Assembly (NCBI RefSeq): GCF_010686725.1
Contig: NZ_JAAGWZ010000004.1
Coordinates: forward strand, 124,001-188,000
Length of the DNA: 64,000 bases
Direction of reading: 5' to 3'
Origin: Galbitalea soli
Lineage (GTDB): Bacteria > Actinomycetota > Actinomycetes > Actinomycetales > Microbacteriaceae
Shown here: one piece after another, positions 1 through 9,865 of the stretch
Layout: each line of letters opens with the position of its first letter
Position numbering within the stretch: position 1 is the first letter of the stretch
Position numbers and translations under genes: made by a program
The notes under the pieces: model-generated
The model's database searches: none
Told to the model about the DNA's origin: nothing
The model's input: the letters and a program-made list of their open reading frames with translations, nothing else

Positions 1-527
1 TCATCGTCTCCCGGCTCGGGGTGAGCCGGCCGGTCGACTTCACCGTCGCGCCCAGCGACGACATCTACGAGGTCTTCACCGCGAATCGCGCGCGCGTGCG
101 GCGGCAGACCGGCCTCGACGTCAGCTGCCTGCTCGTCGATGAGGCCCAATTCCTCACCGAGGGGCAGGTGGATGACCTGCTCCGCATCGCCATCCTCGAG
201 GGCGTGCCCGTGCTCGCCTACGGCATCCGCACCGACTTCCAGACGGTGGCCTTCCCGGGCAGCCGCCGCCTCCTCGAGATCGCGCACTCGCTCGAGGAGC
301 TGAAGACGATCTGCCGCTGCGGCCGCAAGGCCATGTTCAACGCGCGGAAGGTGGGCGAGAACTACGTGTTCGATGGCGATCAGGTCGCCATCGACGGTGT
401 CGACGTCACCTACGAGTCGCTCTGCGGGGCGTGCTACCTGGAGGAGAGCCAGGGCGTGCTGAACAACGGGTGGCGCCCCAAGGCGGAGTTCAGCTACCAG
501 GGCGGGCCGGACGCCGACTTCACCTGA
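1..527 (+). CDS. tdk: Thymidine kinase, 5'-truncated by window edge
   Basis: Transfers phosphate from ATP to thymidine in the pyrimidine salvage pathway. The reading frame is open from base 3 (I-V-S-R-L-G), so the gene begins outside the window and the GTG at 21 is probably internal. Visible family motifs are LLVDEAQFL (Walker B-like), YGIRTDFQ, FPGS, and the C-terminal zinc ribbon made by C-R-C-G-R-K-A and L-C-G-A-C-Y. The missing N-terminal part would carry the P-loop. The C-terminus looks intact. It is followed by a repeat tract and the convergent tRNA-Pro. Only the missing 5' end is uncertain. Confidence 0.95.
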   Translation, partial: IVSRLGVSRPVDFTVAPSDDIYEVFTANRARVRRQTGLDVSCLLVDEAQFLTEGQVDDLLRIAILEGVPVLAYGIRTDFQTVAFPGSRRLLEIAHSLEELKTICRCGRKAMFNARKVGENYVFDGDQVAIDGVDVTYESLCGACYLEESQGVLNNGWRPKAEFSYQGGPDADFT

Positions 528-573
528 GCCGCGCCCCGCATCGGCGCCGCACCGCCGCACCGCCGCACCGCCT

Positions 574-641
574 GAATAAACAGAGCCCCGGGCATAAACA
601 GAGCCCCTGAACAAACAGAGCCCCTGAATCAACAGAGCCCC
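574..641. repeat. Four tandem 16-nt repeats beside the tRNA-Pro terminator
   Basis: The unit GMAYMAACAGAGCCCC occurs at 574-589, 592-607, 609-624 and 626-641, with 1-2 nt between copies. Read on the minus strand each copy is GGGGCTCTGTT followed by a T/A-rich tail. This is the descending arm and tail of the hairpin at 636-666. The tract looks like a reiterated terminator half. Spacers of 1-2 nt exclude a CRISPR array. Confidence 0.8.
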
Positions 642-666
642 GGGCATCCAACGGACACCCGGGGCT
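636..666 (-). terminator. Terminator hairpin downstream of tRNA-Pro
   Basis: A perfect 9-bp stem pairs AGCCCCGGG (636-644) with CCCGGGGCT (658-666) around a 13-nt loop. It lies just 3' of tRNA-Pro on the minus strand and is followed on that strand by CTGTTGATT. It may also stop tdk transcription from the other side. Confidence 0.7.
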
Positions 667-681
667 TCTGATTCGACCGTG

Positions 682-755
<74 letters not shown>

Positions 756-787
756 ATCGACTTCTCGCGACAAGCGCGAGGGCCTCG

Positions 788-1756
788 TCAAGGATAGCTG
801 ATATCGGCGGGCGTCAGTGTCACCAGAACGGCCTCCGGCGGGCACGCGAAGCGCACGGGCGCGTAGATGGAGGTTCCGAGCCCGGCCGAGACGTTGAGGA
901 GCGCGCTCCGGCCCGCGTGTTCCCAGATGCTGACGCCCTGCGCCTGGTCGCGCGGGATATCGCAATTGGCCACGAGTGCACCCGCCATGCCGGGCACCCG
1001 CACCTGGCCGCCGTGGGTGTGGCCGGCGAAGATCGCGGAGGCGCCGTAGGTCACGAAGGCGTCGAGCACCCGCTGGTAGGGGGCGTGGGTGACCCCGATG
1101 GAGACGACGTCGTTGCCCGCCGGCTCGTCGTTCCAGGCGACGTTCTCGCGCATCTCCTCGATCGCGCCCGGCAGCCGGTCGAGTCGGTCCCAGCCGCGGT
1201 GGGCGTCGTTCACGCCGAAGAACTCGAGCCGGTTGCCCTTGAGCAGCAGGGCGCGCGCGGCGTTGTTGAGGTTCAACCAGCCGAGCTCGTCTTCGAGGAA
1301 TCGGTCGAGCGACGCGGTGGCGAGGTCGGCCGATCGCTCGTGGTGTCGGCTGGGCGCGGCGAAGTACTTCATCGGGTTCTTGAAGACGGGGCCGAAGTAG
1401 TCGTTCGAGCCGTGCACGAAGATGCCCGGGATGCCCGCGAACGGTTCGAGCGCGCGGCGCACGCCGACGAGGCCGTCGAGGTGGCCCAGATTGTCGCCCG
1501 TGTCGATGATGAGATCCGGCTCGAGGATGGCGAGCGAGCGGATCCACTCCTGCTTGTTCTCCTGCCACGGAGCCATGTGGAGGTCGGAGAGGTGGAGGAT
1601 CGTGATCGGCCGCGCCCCGGGATCGAGCACCGCCATCGTCTCGGTACGCACGGTGAAGCGGTTGCGTTCGACGAGCGCGCCCCAGGCGAAGGCGGCCACA
1701 CCGCCCGCGGCGGCGACCCCGAGCGCTGTCGTGGCGGAGCGGGCGGCTCGTGTCAT
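788..1756 (-). CDS. Membrane-anchored metallophosphoesterase
   Basis: A 322-residue calcineurin-like phosphoesterase. Residues 10-27 form a hydrophobic N-terminal segment, so the enzyme is probably anchored and faces outwards. Metal-ligand motifs are in the family order: LSDLH (D58, H60), DTGDN (D88), GSND (N118), VTHAP and GHTHGGQ. The substrate cannot be read from the sequence; relatives are usually annotated as phosphohydrolases. It lies downstream of and on the same strand as a PonA2-like PBP. As I recall, M. tuberculosis has the same pairing (Rv3682/Rv3683), which suggests a role in envelope maintenance. Confidence 0.9.
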   Translation of the reverse strand: MTRAARSATTALGVAAAGGVAAFAWGALVERNRFTVRTETMAVLDPGARPITILHLSDLHMAPWQENKQEWIRSLAILEPDLIIDTGDNLGHLDGLVGVRRALEPFAGIPGIFVHGSNDYFGPVFKNPMKYFAAPSRHHERSADLATASLDRFLEDELGWLNLNNAARALLLKGNRLEFFGVNDAHRGWDRLDRLPGAIEEMRENVAWNDEPAGNDVVSIGVTHAPYQRVLDAFVTYGASAIFAGHTHGGQVRVPGMAGALVANCDIPRDQAQGVSIWEHAGRSALLNVSAGLGTSIYAPVRFACPPEAVLVTLTPADISYP

Positions 1757-1827
1757 GGCGGCGGGTCTCCGTTCAGCGGCGGGTGGTCATCCCGGGGGAT
1801 TCGTCTCTTCGAGCCTAGCCTGCCGCC

Positions 1828-4089
1828 CTAGTGACCTGGCTTCGGCGGCTTGGCGCCGCCCTTTCCGTTGCCCTTGCCGGTGCCGGTGCCGGTCGCCCCG
1901 GTGCCGCCGGTGCCGGTCGTCACGCCCGTTCCGTAACCGCCGGTGCCGCCGTATCCGTACCCGGTGCGCAGCGAACCGTAGAAGTAGATCGGCTTCACCG
2001 TCGCCCAGTCGTGGCCGGGATACTTCTTGTCGATCGCCGCCTGCGTGGCGCGGAACACGACGTGCCTCAGGTAGGAAGCATTGCCGCCCGCGAGATACAC
2101 CTGCCTCAGCGGCACGTGTCCGCGGACGTTGCCCACCCACACCGCCGTGGCGACGCGCGAGCTCGCGCCCACGATCCAGGTGTGCACCGAGCTGTCGGTG
2201 GTGCCCGTCTTGCCGAAGAGCGGGGTGCCGTCGCCCGGGTTGGCGGCGCTACCCGTTCCGCCGTTCATCACACCCTTCATCGCGTAGATGGCGGCCGCGT
2301 CGATGTCGGGGTCGATCGCGCGATGGCAGGCCTTGGGCTGGCCGGGCTCCTGCTTGCCGGCGGGGGAGACGACGTAGTCGACCGCCACGGGGGAGCAGAA
2401 CACGCCGTTGTTGGCGATGCCCGCGTAGGCCGCCGCCATGGTGAGCGGCGCGATGTTGTTGATACCCAGAACCGCGGATGGCAGGTGGATGAGCGGTCTC
2501 CCGTCACCCGGATGCACCCCGAGCGACTGCGCGGTCTTCATGATGTCGCACTGGTCGAGCTGCTTGCCCATGTTGACGAAGACACCGTTGACGGAGGCCG
2601 CGGTGCCGGACATCACCGACATGTACCCGCGCTCGTAGGAGGTGTCGTTCTTGTAGACCCAGGTGCCGACGTAGGGATAGTGGTTGGGCTGGCAGGTGTC
2701 CTCGATGGTGGTCTGGTCGACCGGGTAGGGCGTCGCGTTCACCGACTCGTAGAGCCCGTGCCCGGCCTTCAGCCAGGTGAGCAGGGTGAACGGCTTGTAG
2801 GTGGAGCCGACCTGGAAGCCGACACCGCCTCCCGCCGCGACATCCACGTTGTAGTTGACCGCCGTCGAGTCCTTCTTGCCGCTGCCCGTGTTGTCGAACT
2901 TCTTGTTCTCCGTCATGAGGAGGATGCGGCCGGTGCCCGCTTCGACCGAGACGGATGCCCCGCCGAGCCTCAGCTGCGACGGGTTCTTCGGCACGGCGGC
3001 CCACATGATCTTCTGCGCGGTCTGCTGCAGCGAGAGGTTGATGGTCGTGTGGATATCCCACCCGCCCTTCTGCCAGCTGGCCTCACGCTCCGCCGCCGTG
3101 GAGCCGAGCGAGGTGAGGGTGGGCACCGCAGCGCGGACGACGTAGTCGCAGAAGAACTTCGCCGAGAGGGTTGCGGCGAAGCATCCGTTCGCGGGATCGG
3201 TCAGATGCACGGTCTTGGCGTTGACGGGCGTCGCGAGGGCGGTGTCGAGCTCGGCCTTCGTGATGTCTTTCGCGGCGAATTCCGCGCGCAGGATCACGTC
3301 GCGGCGCAGGGTGTTCTGCGCGTAGCCCGAGGCGTTGATCGGCGCACGGACGCTGGGCTCCTGCACGATCGCGATGAGGCTGGCGCCCTGCGCGATCGTG
3401 AGGTTCTTGGCGGAGGTGTTGTAGTAGCGATGCGCGGCGGCCTCGATGCCGTAGGTGGTTCCGCCGAAGCCCGCGATGTTGAGGTAGGCGAGCAGGATCT
3501 GCTGTTTGGTGTACTTCTTCTCGAGCGCGATCGCGAGCTTCATCTCTTTGAGCTTGCGGTCGATCGTGGGAGCCTGCGCCTCGGCGATGGCCTTCTTCTG
3601 CGCCGCCTCCGTCTTCAGCTGAGTCGCCTTCACGATGAAGATGTTCTTGACGAGCTGCTGGGCGATGGTGGACGCGCCCTGCACGTCACGACCGGAGAGG
3701 GTGGCGACCGCGGCGCGCACGATGCCCGTCGGGTCGATGCCGCCGTGCTGGTAGAAGCGGCGGTCCTCGCCGTCGACGGCCGCGTTCTTGGCGTTGTCGG
3801 AGACAGCGTCCCAGGCGACCTCTTCGCGATTCTGCGAGAAGATCGTCGCGAACTGCACCTGCTTGCCCTTGAGGGTGCCGAACAGTCGATTCTGCTGGGG
3901 GAGGGTGTCGATCGTGATGTACGACGGCAGGCCGTTGAACACCGAGACACCCGAGTTGATCGCGCCTCCGGCGAGCACGACCGCGGGCGTGAAGGTGGCG
4001 GCGACGAGGATGCCCGTGACCACGCTGAGCGTGACAACGCCGATCAGCCCGCCGATCACGCCACCCACCCCGGAAAAGCGAGAAATCAT
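1828..4089 (-). CDS. Bifunctional class A PBP without PASTA domains
   Basis: Polymerises lipid II glycan strands and cross-links peptides outside the membrane. One N-terminal membrane helix follows the start. The GT51 glycosyltransferase domain shows EDRRFYQHGG, GASTIAQQLVKN and KKYTKQQILLAYLN. The transpeptidase domain has GSTYKPFT (S-x-x-K), SVNGV (S-x-N) and GKTGTTDSS (KTG). The tail is rich in Gly, Thr and Lys and holds no PASTA domain. I prefer the ATG at 4089 (753 residues), which has a TAGCGT hexamer 7 nt upstream; an in-frame ATG at 4128 would add 13 residues. It is a close paralogue of the next upstream gene, so the pair arose by tandem duplication. Confidence 0.93.
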   Translation of the reverse strand: MISRFSGVGGVIGGLIGVVTLSVVTGILVAATFTPAVVLAGGAINSGVSVFNGLPSYITIDTLPQQNRLFGTLKGKQVQFATIFSQNREEVAWDAVSDNAKNAAVDGEDRRFYQHGGIDPTGIVRAAVATLSGRDVQGASTIAQQLVKNIFIVKATQLKTEAAQKKAIAEAQAPTIDRKLKEMKLAIALEKKYTKQQILLAYLNIAGFGGTTYGIEAAAHRYYNTSAKNLTIAQGASLIAIVQEPSVRAPINASGYAQNTLRRDVILRAEFAAKDITKAELDTALATPVNAKTVHLTDPANGCFAATLSAKFFCDYVVRAAVPTLTSLGSTAAEREASWQKGGWDIHTTINLSLQQTAQKIMWAAVPKNPSQLRLGGASVSVEAGTGRILLMTENKKFDNTGSGKKDSTAVNYNVDVAAGGGVGFQVGSTYKPFTLLTWLKAGHGLYESVNATPYPVDQTTIEDTCQPNHYPYVGTWVYKNDTSYERGYMSVMSGTAASVNGVFVNMGKQLDQCDIMKTAQSLGVHPGDGRPLIHLPSAVLGINNIAPLTMAAAYAGIANNGVFCSPVAVDYVVSPAGKQEPGQPKACHRAIDPDIDAAAIYAMKGVMNGGTGSAANPGDGTPLFGKTGTTDSSVHTWIVGASSRVATAVWVGNVRGHVPLRQVYLAGGNASYLRHVVFRATQAAIDKKYPGHDWATVKPIYFYGSLRTGYGYGGTGGYGTGVTTGTGGTGATGTGTGKGNGKGGAKPPKPGH

Positions 4090-4096
4090 AACTAAT

Positions 4097-4102
4097 ACGC
4101 TA
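4097..4102 (-). promoter_or_regulatory. Candidate -10 box of the PASTA-less PBP
   Basis: TAGCGT on the minus strand ends 7 nt before the ATG at 4089. Transcription would then begin at or next to the start codon, giving a leaderless mRNA. The double hairpin just upstream separates this gene from the other PBP and so makes a private promoter plausible. Confidence 0.4.
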
Positions 4103-4145
4103 CGCGCCGACACAGTCGACCGCGTCATCCCCTCGATGTAGAACT

Positions 4146-4208
4146 ACGGATGCGGCCGTCGTCCGTGACGATGACCGCATCCGTCCGGCCACACTTAATT
4201 CAAGTGTG
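4146..4208 (-). terminator. Two consecutive hairpins between the tandem PBP genes
   Basis: ACGGATGCGG (4146-4155) pairs perfectly with CCGCATCCGT (4175-4184). The inner bases CGTCGTC/GACGATG extend the stem to about 17 bp with one G-T pair and a mismatch. A second perfect stem, CACACTT (4190-4196) with AAGTGTG (4202-4208), lies closer to the PASTA-PBP stop codon at 4215. The pair probably ends transcription of the upstream PBP. Confidence 0.65.
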
Positions 4209-4214
4209 ACTCAC

Positions 4215-6743
4215 TCAGCAGTGAACTCGCGTGATTGTGAGCTGAATCGTTGCTTTTGCCGTATGGGTTGACCCAGCGGCCGGGGTTTGCGACACTACCG
4301 TGTTGTCCGTCGTCGGGTCTGGCGGCGTCGACGCCTGGCAGGTCTCCTGAATGTCGGTGAATCCGGCATCATTCAAGGACTTCACCGCATCCGGTTCCAA
4401 CATGCCGACGACCGGTGGGACCAGGAGCAGCTTCTGGTTGCTCGGCGAGATCAGCACGGTGTAGCCGGTCGACAGCAGGGCGCCCGCACCGGGGCTGGTC
4501 TTCGCGACCGTGCCGGCCGGCAGCGCGGAGTCGACCGAGGGGCCGACCTTCACACCGAAACCGAGCGCCTGAAGCGTGACCGTCGCCTCGGAGATCGTCT
4601 TGCCGGTGAGGTCGGGCATCTTCTGGCCGGAACCGCTCAGGAACGACGGCGGCGGGGTCGGGAACGAGCCTCCCTTGTACTTCTTGTCGATCGCCGCCAT
4701 CGTCTGCTTGAAGACGACGTGGCGGAGGAGCGCCGCCGGTCCCTGCGGGAGGTACACGCTGCGGAGGGCGACATGGCCGCTCACGTTGCCGATCCAGACC
4801 GCGGTCGCGACCTTCGTGCTCGCGCCGACGATCCAGGTGTGCACCGAGGAGTCGGTCGTTCCGGTCTTGCCGATGAGCGGCGTGCCGTCGTTCGGGTTAC
4901 CGGGCGTACCCGTGCCGCCGTTCATCACACCCTGCATCGCGAGGGTGGCGGCCGCATCCACGTCGGGATCGATCGCGGAGTGGCAGTTCTTGGTCTGGCC
5001 GGGCTGCTGCTTGCCGTAGGGGTCGACGACGTAGTCCACGGCGATGGGGGCGCAGTACACACCCTTGTTGGCGATGCCGGCATACGCGGCCGCCATCGTC
5101 AGGGGGGCGATGTTGTTGGTACCGAGGATCGCGCCGGGGTTGTGCGTCAGCGGGGCGTTGTCACCCGTGTGCACGCCGAGCGACTGCGCGACGTTGTAGA
5201 TGTCGCACTGGTCGAGCTGCTTGCCCATGTTCACGAAGACGCCGTTGACCGATCCCGCGGTACCGCGCATCACCGTGTAAGGCCCGCGCTCGCCCTCGTC
5301 GTTCTTGTAGGTCCAGGTGCCGCCATAGGGGTATGTGCCCCCGTCGCAGGTGTCCTTGAAGTCGGACAGGTTCTGCACCTGCGGCGTCGCGTCCACTACC
5401 TCGTTGAGGCCGTGCCCGGCTTTCAACCAGGCGATGAGCGTGAAGGGCTTGTAGGTCGATCCCACCTGGAACCCGACACCACCGCCGGCAGCGACATCCA
5501 CGCTGTAGTTGACCGCTGTCGACCCTTTCTTGGGGCTGGCGGTGTTGTTGAAGTACTTGTTCTCCGTCATGAGGAGGATGCGGCCGGTGCCGGCCTCGAC
5601 GGAGACCGAGGCGCCGCCGAGCTTGAGCTCGGAGGGGCTGCGGGGCACCGTCGCCCACATGATCTTCTGCGCCGTGGTCTGCAGGCTGAGGTTGAGGGTG
5701 GTGTGGATGTCGTAGCCGCCCTTGGCCCAGTTGGCGAGGCGCTCGGACGTCTTCGATCCCAGCGCCGACAGCGACGGAACGGCCGCCCGCACGATGTAGT
5801 CGCAGAAGAACTTCGCGTACTGGTTGGCCGCGATGCAGCCGTTCTTGGGGTCGGTGAGGTGCACGGTCGTCGCGTCGACCGGGGTGGCCAGCGCCTCGTC
5901 GAGCTGTGCCTTCGTGATGTGCTTCGCGAGGTACTCGGCCTCGAGGATGACGTCGCGTCGCGCCTTGTTCTGCGCGTAACCGGAGGCGTCGATCGGGGCC
6001 CGCGCGCTCGGCTGCTGCACGATCGCGATGAGGCTGGCCCCCTGCGCGATCGTGAGGTTCTTCGCCGAGGTGTTGTAGTAGCGCTCGGCTGCGGCCTGGA
6101 TGCCGTAGGTGTTGCCGCCGAAGCCCGCGATGTTGAGGTAAGCCAGCAGGATCTGCTGCTTCGTGTACTTCTTCTCGAGCGCGATCGCGAGCTTCATCTC
6201 TTTGAGCTTGCGATCGAGGGTGAAGGCCTGTGCCGCCTCGATGCCGGCCTGCTGCTGCTTGAGCGTGGGCAGCTGGAGTGCCTGCTGGATGAAGATGTTC
6301 TTGACGAGCTGCTGGGCGATCGTCGACGCGCCCTGCTTCTGCCCGCCCGAGAGAGTGGAGATGGCCGCGCGCACGACGCCGGTGGGGTCGATGCCGCCGT
6401 GCTGGTAGAAGCGGCGGTCCTCGCCGTCGACGGCCGCGTTCTTCGCGTTGACCGAGACCTCGTCCCACGCGACCTCCTGGCGGTTCTGCGAGAAGATCGT
6501 CGCGATCTGCACCTGCTTGCCGCCCTGGTTCGCGAAGATCCGGTTCTGCTGCGGGAGCTTGTCGATGCGAATGTAGCTCGGCAGATTGTCGAAGATGCCG
6601 ATGCCGCCCTTGACGGTCACGCTCGTGACGGCGATGGCGGGGGTGACCATCGCGGTGACGAGAAGCCCGGCGAGAACGCTGAAACCGATGGTGCCGAGTA
6701 CGGCTCCGAGCATGCCTCTGCGGGGGGGATTTTGGGCAGACAT
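4215..6743 (-). CDS. PonA2-like bifunctional PBP with two PASTA repeats
   Basis: An 842-residue class A PBP. After a short cytoplasmic stretch and one membrane helix comes GT51 (EDRRFYQHGG, GASTIAQQLVKN, KKYTKQQILLAYLN), then the transpeptidase with GSTYKPFT, SVNGV and GKTGTTDSS. The last 150 residues or so contain two PASTA-like repeats starting near MPDLTGKTISEA and VPPVVGMLEPDA, which in relatives bind muropeptide or beta-lactam-like ligands. The start is the ATG at 6743; an upstream extension to 6860 would overlap the divergent DUF4177 gene. Divergence from DUF4177-ridA matches the PonA2 neighbourhood of mycobacteria as I recall it. Confidence 0.94.
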   Translation of the reverse strand: MSAQNPPRRGMLGAVLGTIGFSVLAGLLVTAMVTPAIAVTSVTVKGGIGIFDNLPSYIRIDKLPQQNRIFANQGGKQVQIATIFSQNRQEVAWDEVSVNAKNAAVDGEDRRFYQHGGIDPTGVVRAAISTLSGGQKQGASTIAQQLVKNIFIQQALQLPTLKQQQAGIEAAQAFTLDRKLKEMKLAIALEKKYTKQQILLAYLNIAGFGGNTYGIQAAAERYYNTSAKNLTIAQGASLIAIVQQPSARAPIDASGYAQNKARRDVILEAEYLAKHITKAQLDEALATPVDATTVHLTDPKNGCIAANQYAKFFCDYIVRAAVPSLSALGSKTSERLANWAKGGYDIHTTLNLSLQTTAQKIMWATVPRSPSELKLGGASVSVEAGTGRILLMTENKYFNNTASPKKGSTAVNYSVDVAAGGGVGFQVGSTYKPFTLIAWLKAGHGLNEVVDATPQVQNLSDFKDTCDGGTYPYGGTWTYKNDEGERGPYTVMRGTAGSVNGVFVNMGKQLDQCDIYNVAQSLGVHTGDNAPLTHNPGAILGTNNIAPLTMAAAYAGIANKGVYCAPIAVDYVVDPYGKQQPGQTKNCHSAIDPDVDAAATLAMQGVMNGGTGTPGNPNDGTPLIGKTGTTDSSVHTWIVGASTKVATAVWIGNVSGHVALRSVYLPQGPAALLRHVVFKQTMAAIDKKYKGGSFPTPPPSFLSGSGQKMPDLTGKTISEATVTLQALGFGVKVGPSVDSALPAGTVAKTSPGAGALLSTGYTVLISPSNQKLLLVPPVVGMLEPDAVKSLNDAGFTDIQETCQASTPPDPTTDNTVVSQTPAAGSTHTAKATIQLTITRVHC

Positions 6744-6795
6744 AGAATGCAGGGTACGCGATATTCGCATTTCGACACTGAATGAAAGCCGACAG

Positions 6796-6957
6796 ATGCC
6801 AGCCTGGGAGTACGTCACAACGCCGCTTCTCATCCACAACACGACCGCGATCCTCAACAACTGGGGCTCTGACGGCTGGGAACTCGTTCAGATCGTCGCC
6901 GGTCCCGAGGGTGGCCTCGTCGCCTACCTCAAGCGCGAGAAGCAGGACAACGCCTGA
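6796..6957 (+). CDS. DUF4177 small protein
   Basis: A 53-residue protein beginning M-P-A-W-E-Y with the family pattern W-E-Y ... L-N-x-W-G-x-D-G-W-E-L-V-Q. No enzymatic function is known to me. The ATG at 6796 lies 52 nt from the divergent PBP start. The stop codon overlaps the ridA start by one base (TGATG), so the two genes are translationally coupled. Confidence 0.85.
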   Translation: MPAWEYVTTPLLIHNTTAILNNWGSDGWELVQIVAGPEGGLVAYLKREKQDNA

Positions 6958-7418
6958 TGTCGGTTCTGGATGACCGCCTCGCCGAACTCGGCCTCACGAT
7001 CCCTGCCACGCCCGCACCGGCCGGCGCCTACGTGCCCGCCCTCGTCAGCGGTTCCCTCGTCTTCACGGCCGGCCAACTGCCGACCGTGGGCGGCGTGCTC
7101 CCCGCGACCGGCAAGGTTGGCGCCGAGGTGTCGCCGGAGCTCGCGAAGGAGATCGCCGCCAACTGCGTGCTCAACGGTCTGGCGGCGGCGAAGAGCGTCA
7201 TCGGGTCGCTCGACCGCATCACCCGCGTGGTGAAGGTCGTCGGCTTCGTCGCCTCCGATCCCTCGTTCACCGGCCAGCCCGGCGTGATCAACGGTGCGTC
7301 CGAGCTCCTCGGCGAGATTTTCGGCGAGGCGGGTCGCCACGCGCGCAGTGCCGTCGGAGTGGCCGTGCTGCCGCTCGATGCGCCGGTCGAGATCGAGTTC
7401 GTGTTCGAGATCGCCTGA
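6957..7418 (+). CDS. RidA family protein
   Basis: A 153-residue YjgF/YER057c/UK114 fold. Classical RidA hydrolyses reactive enamine/imine intermediates of PLP enzymes, but this longer actinobacterial subgroup may do something else. Visible features are the N-terminal VSGSLVFTAGQLP strand, the central helix with NGLAAAKSVIGSLDRI, and the C-terminal stretch LPLDAPVEIEFVFEIA. The usual catalytic Arg near the C-terminus is replaced by a V-G-V-A context. It is coupled to DUF4177 by a one-base overlap and ends at a strong bidirectional terminator. Confidence 0.88.
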   Translation: MSVLDDRLAELGLTIPATPAPAGAYVPALVSGSLVFTAGQLPTVGGVLPATGKVGAEVSPELAKEIAANCVLNGLAAAKSVIGSLDRITRVVKVVGFVASDPSFTGQPGVINGASELLGEIFGEAGRHARSAVGVAVLPLDAPVEIEFVFEIA

Positions 7419-7435
7419 GCGGTCATCCGCGGGGC

Positions 7436-7469
7436 GTGGGGTGCGCCGACCGAGGCCGGCGCACCCCAC
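7436..7469. terminator. Bidirectional terminator between ridA and acs
   Basis: A perfect 12-bp inverted repeat, GTGGGGTGCGCC (7436-7447) with GGCGCACCCCAC (7458-7469), has a 10-nt loop. It fills the 55-nt gap between two convergent genes. There is no clear U tract, as is common in high-GC actinobacteria. Confidence 0.8.
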
Positions 7470-7473
7470 CCGC

Positions 7474-9438
<1,965 letters not shown>

Positions 9439-9562
9439 CGTCATCCTTGTCGATCTCGCGGTGTAGCCAGGGATGCCGCGAAGGTGTTCAGCAGTGAATG
9501 CACCGATCCTATCGCTGGGCTGGGAATGCTCCTCGAAACCGCACGATTCGTGACGCGGGAAC

Positions 9563-9714
9563 TTGTGTGGAGCCCCGCCGTTAGGGGTACACTGATCTCA
9601 GTCAGATGCGAATTTGACGTGCAGTGCGAGCGATTCCCCCCAATCCCGCGCTGCTGTGGCGGCGCTTATTCCCCCCAATAAGCGCCGCCCCTCTCGTTAA
9701 CGGACGAGTCCGTT
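9563..9714 (+). other. Candidate short transcription unit with two strong hairpins
   Basis: In the roughly 420-nt gap between acs and tadA a promoter-like pair (TTGTGT at 9563-9568, TACACT at 9588-9593, 19-nt spacer) faces right. About 65 nt further lies a perfect 13-bp stem, GGCGGCGCTTATT (9658-9670) with AATAAGCGCCGCC (9677-9689), and a loop of six C. A second stem, AACGGAC/GTCCGTT, follows at 9699-9714. The 12-mer ATTCCCCCCAAT occurs twice (9633-9644, 9668-9679). It could be a small RNA or a long leader of tadA. I see no ORF in it, and 9715-9865 holds nothing else recognisable. Confidence 0.35.
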
Positions 9715-9865
9715 CGCCGCGTGGGTCAGCCGCGACATCGGGGAGGCCGACGCCGTCGTGAGGGCGTGACGTCGTCTCCTGCACAATCGCGCCGTTGCCC
9801 CGGAATTCCGCGGATCGAGCGGCGCGCATCCGGCAGCCCGGCGGCGTGCATATACGGTCGTCGGC

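Noticed and set aside
574-641. Repeat tract considered as a CRISPR array
   Set aside because: Units are only 16 nt, spacers 1-2 nt, and no cas genes are present; it fits terminator reiteration.
1831-6785. Long plus-strand frames (754 and 832 codons) opposite the PBPs
   Set aside because: Both are antisense shadows of genes with clear catalytic motifs on the minus strand.
6744-6860. N-terminal extension of the PASTA PBP to 6860
   Set aside because: It overlaps the divergent DUF4177 gene and its promoter and adds residues unlike a PBP N-terminus.
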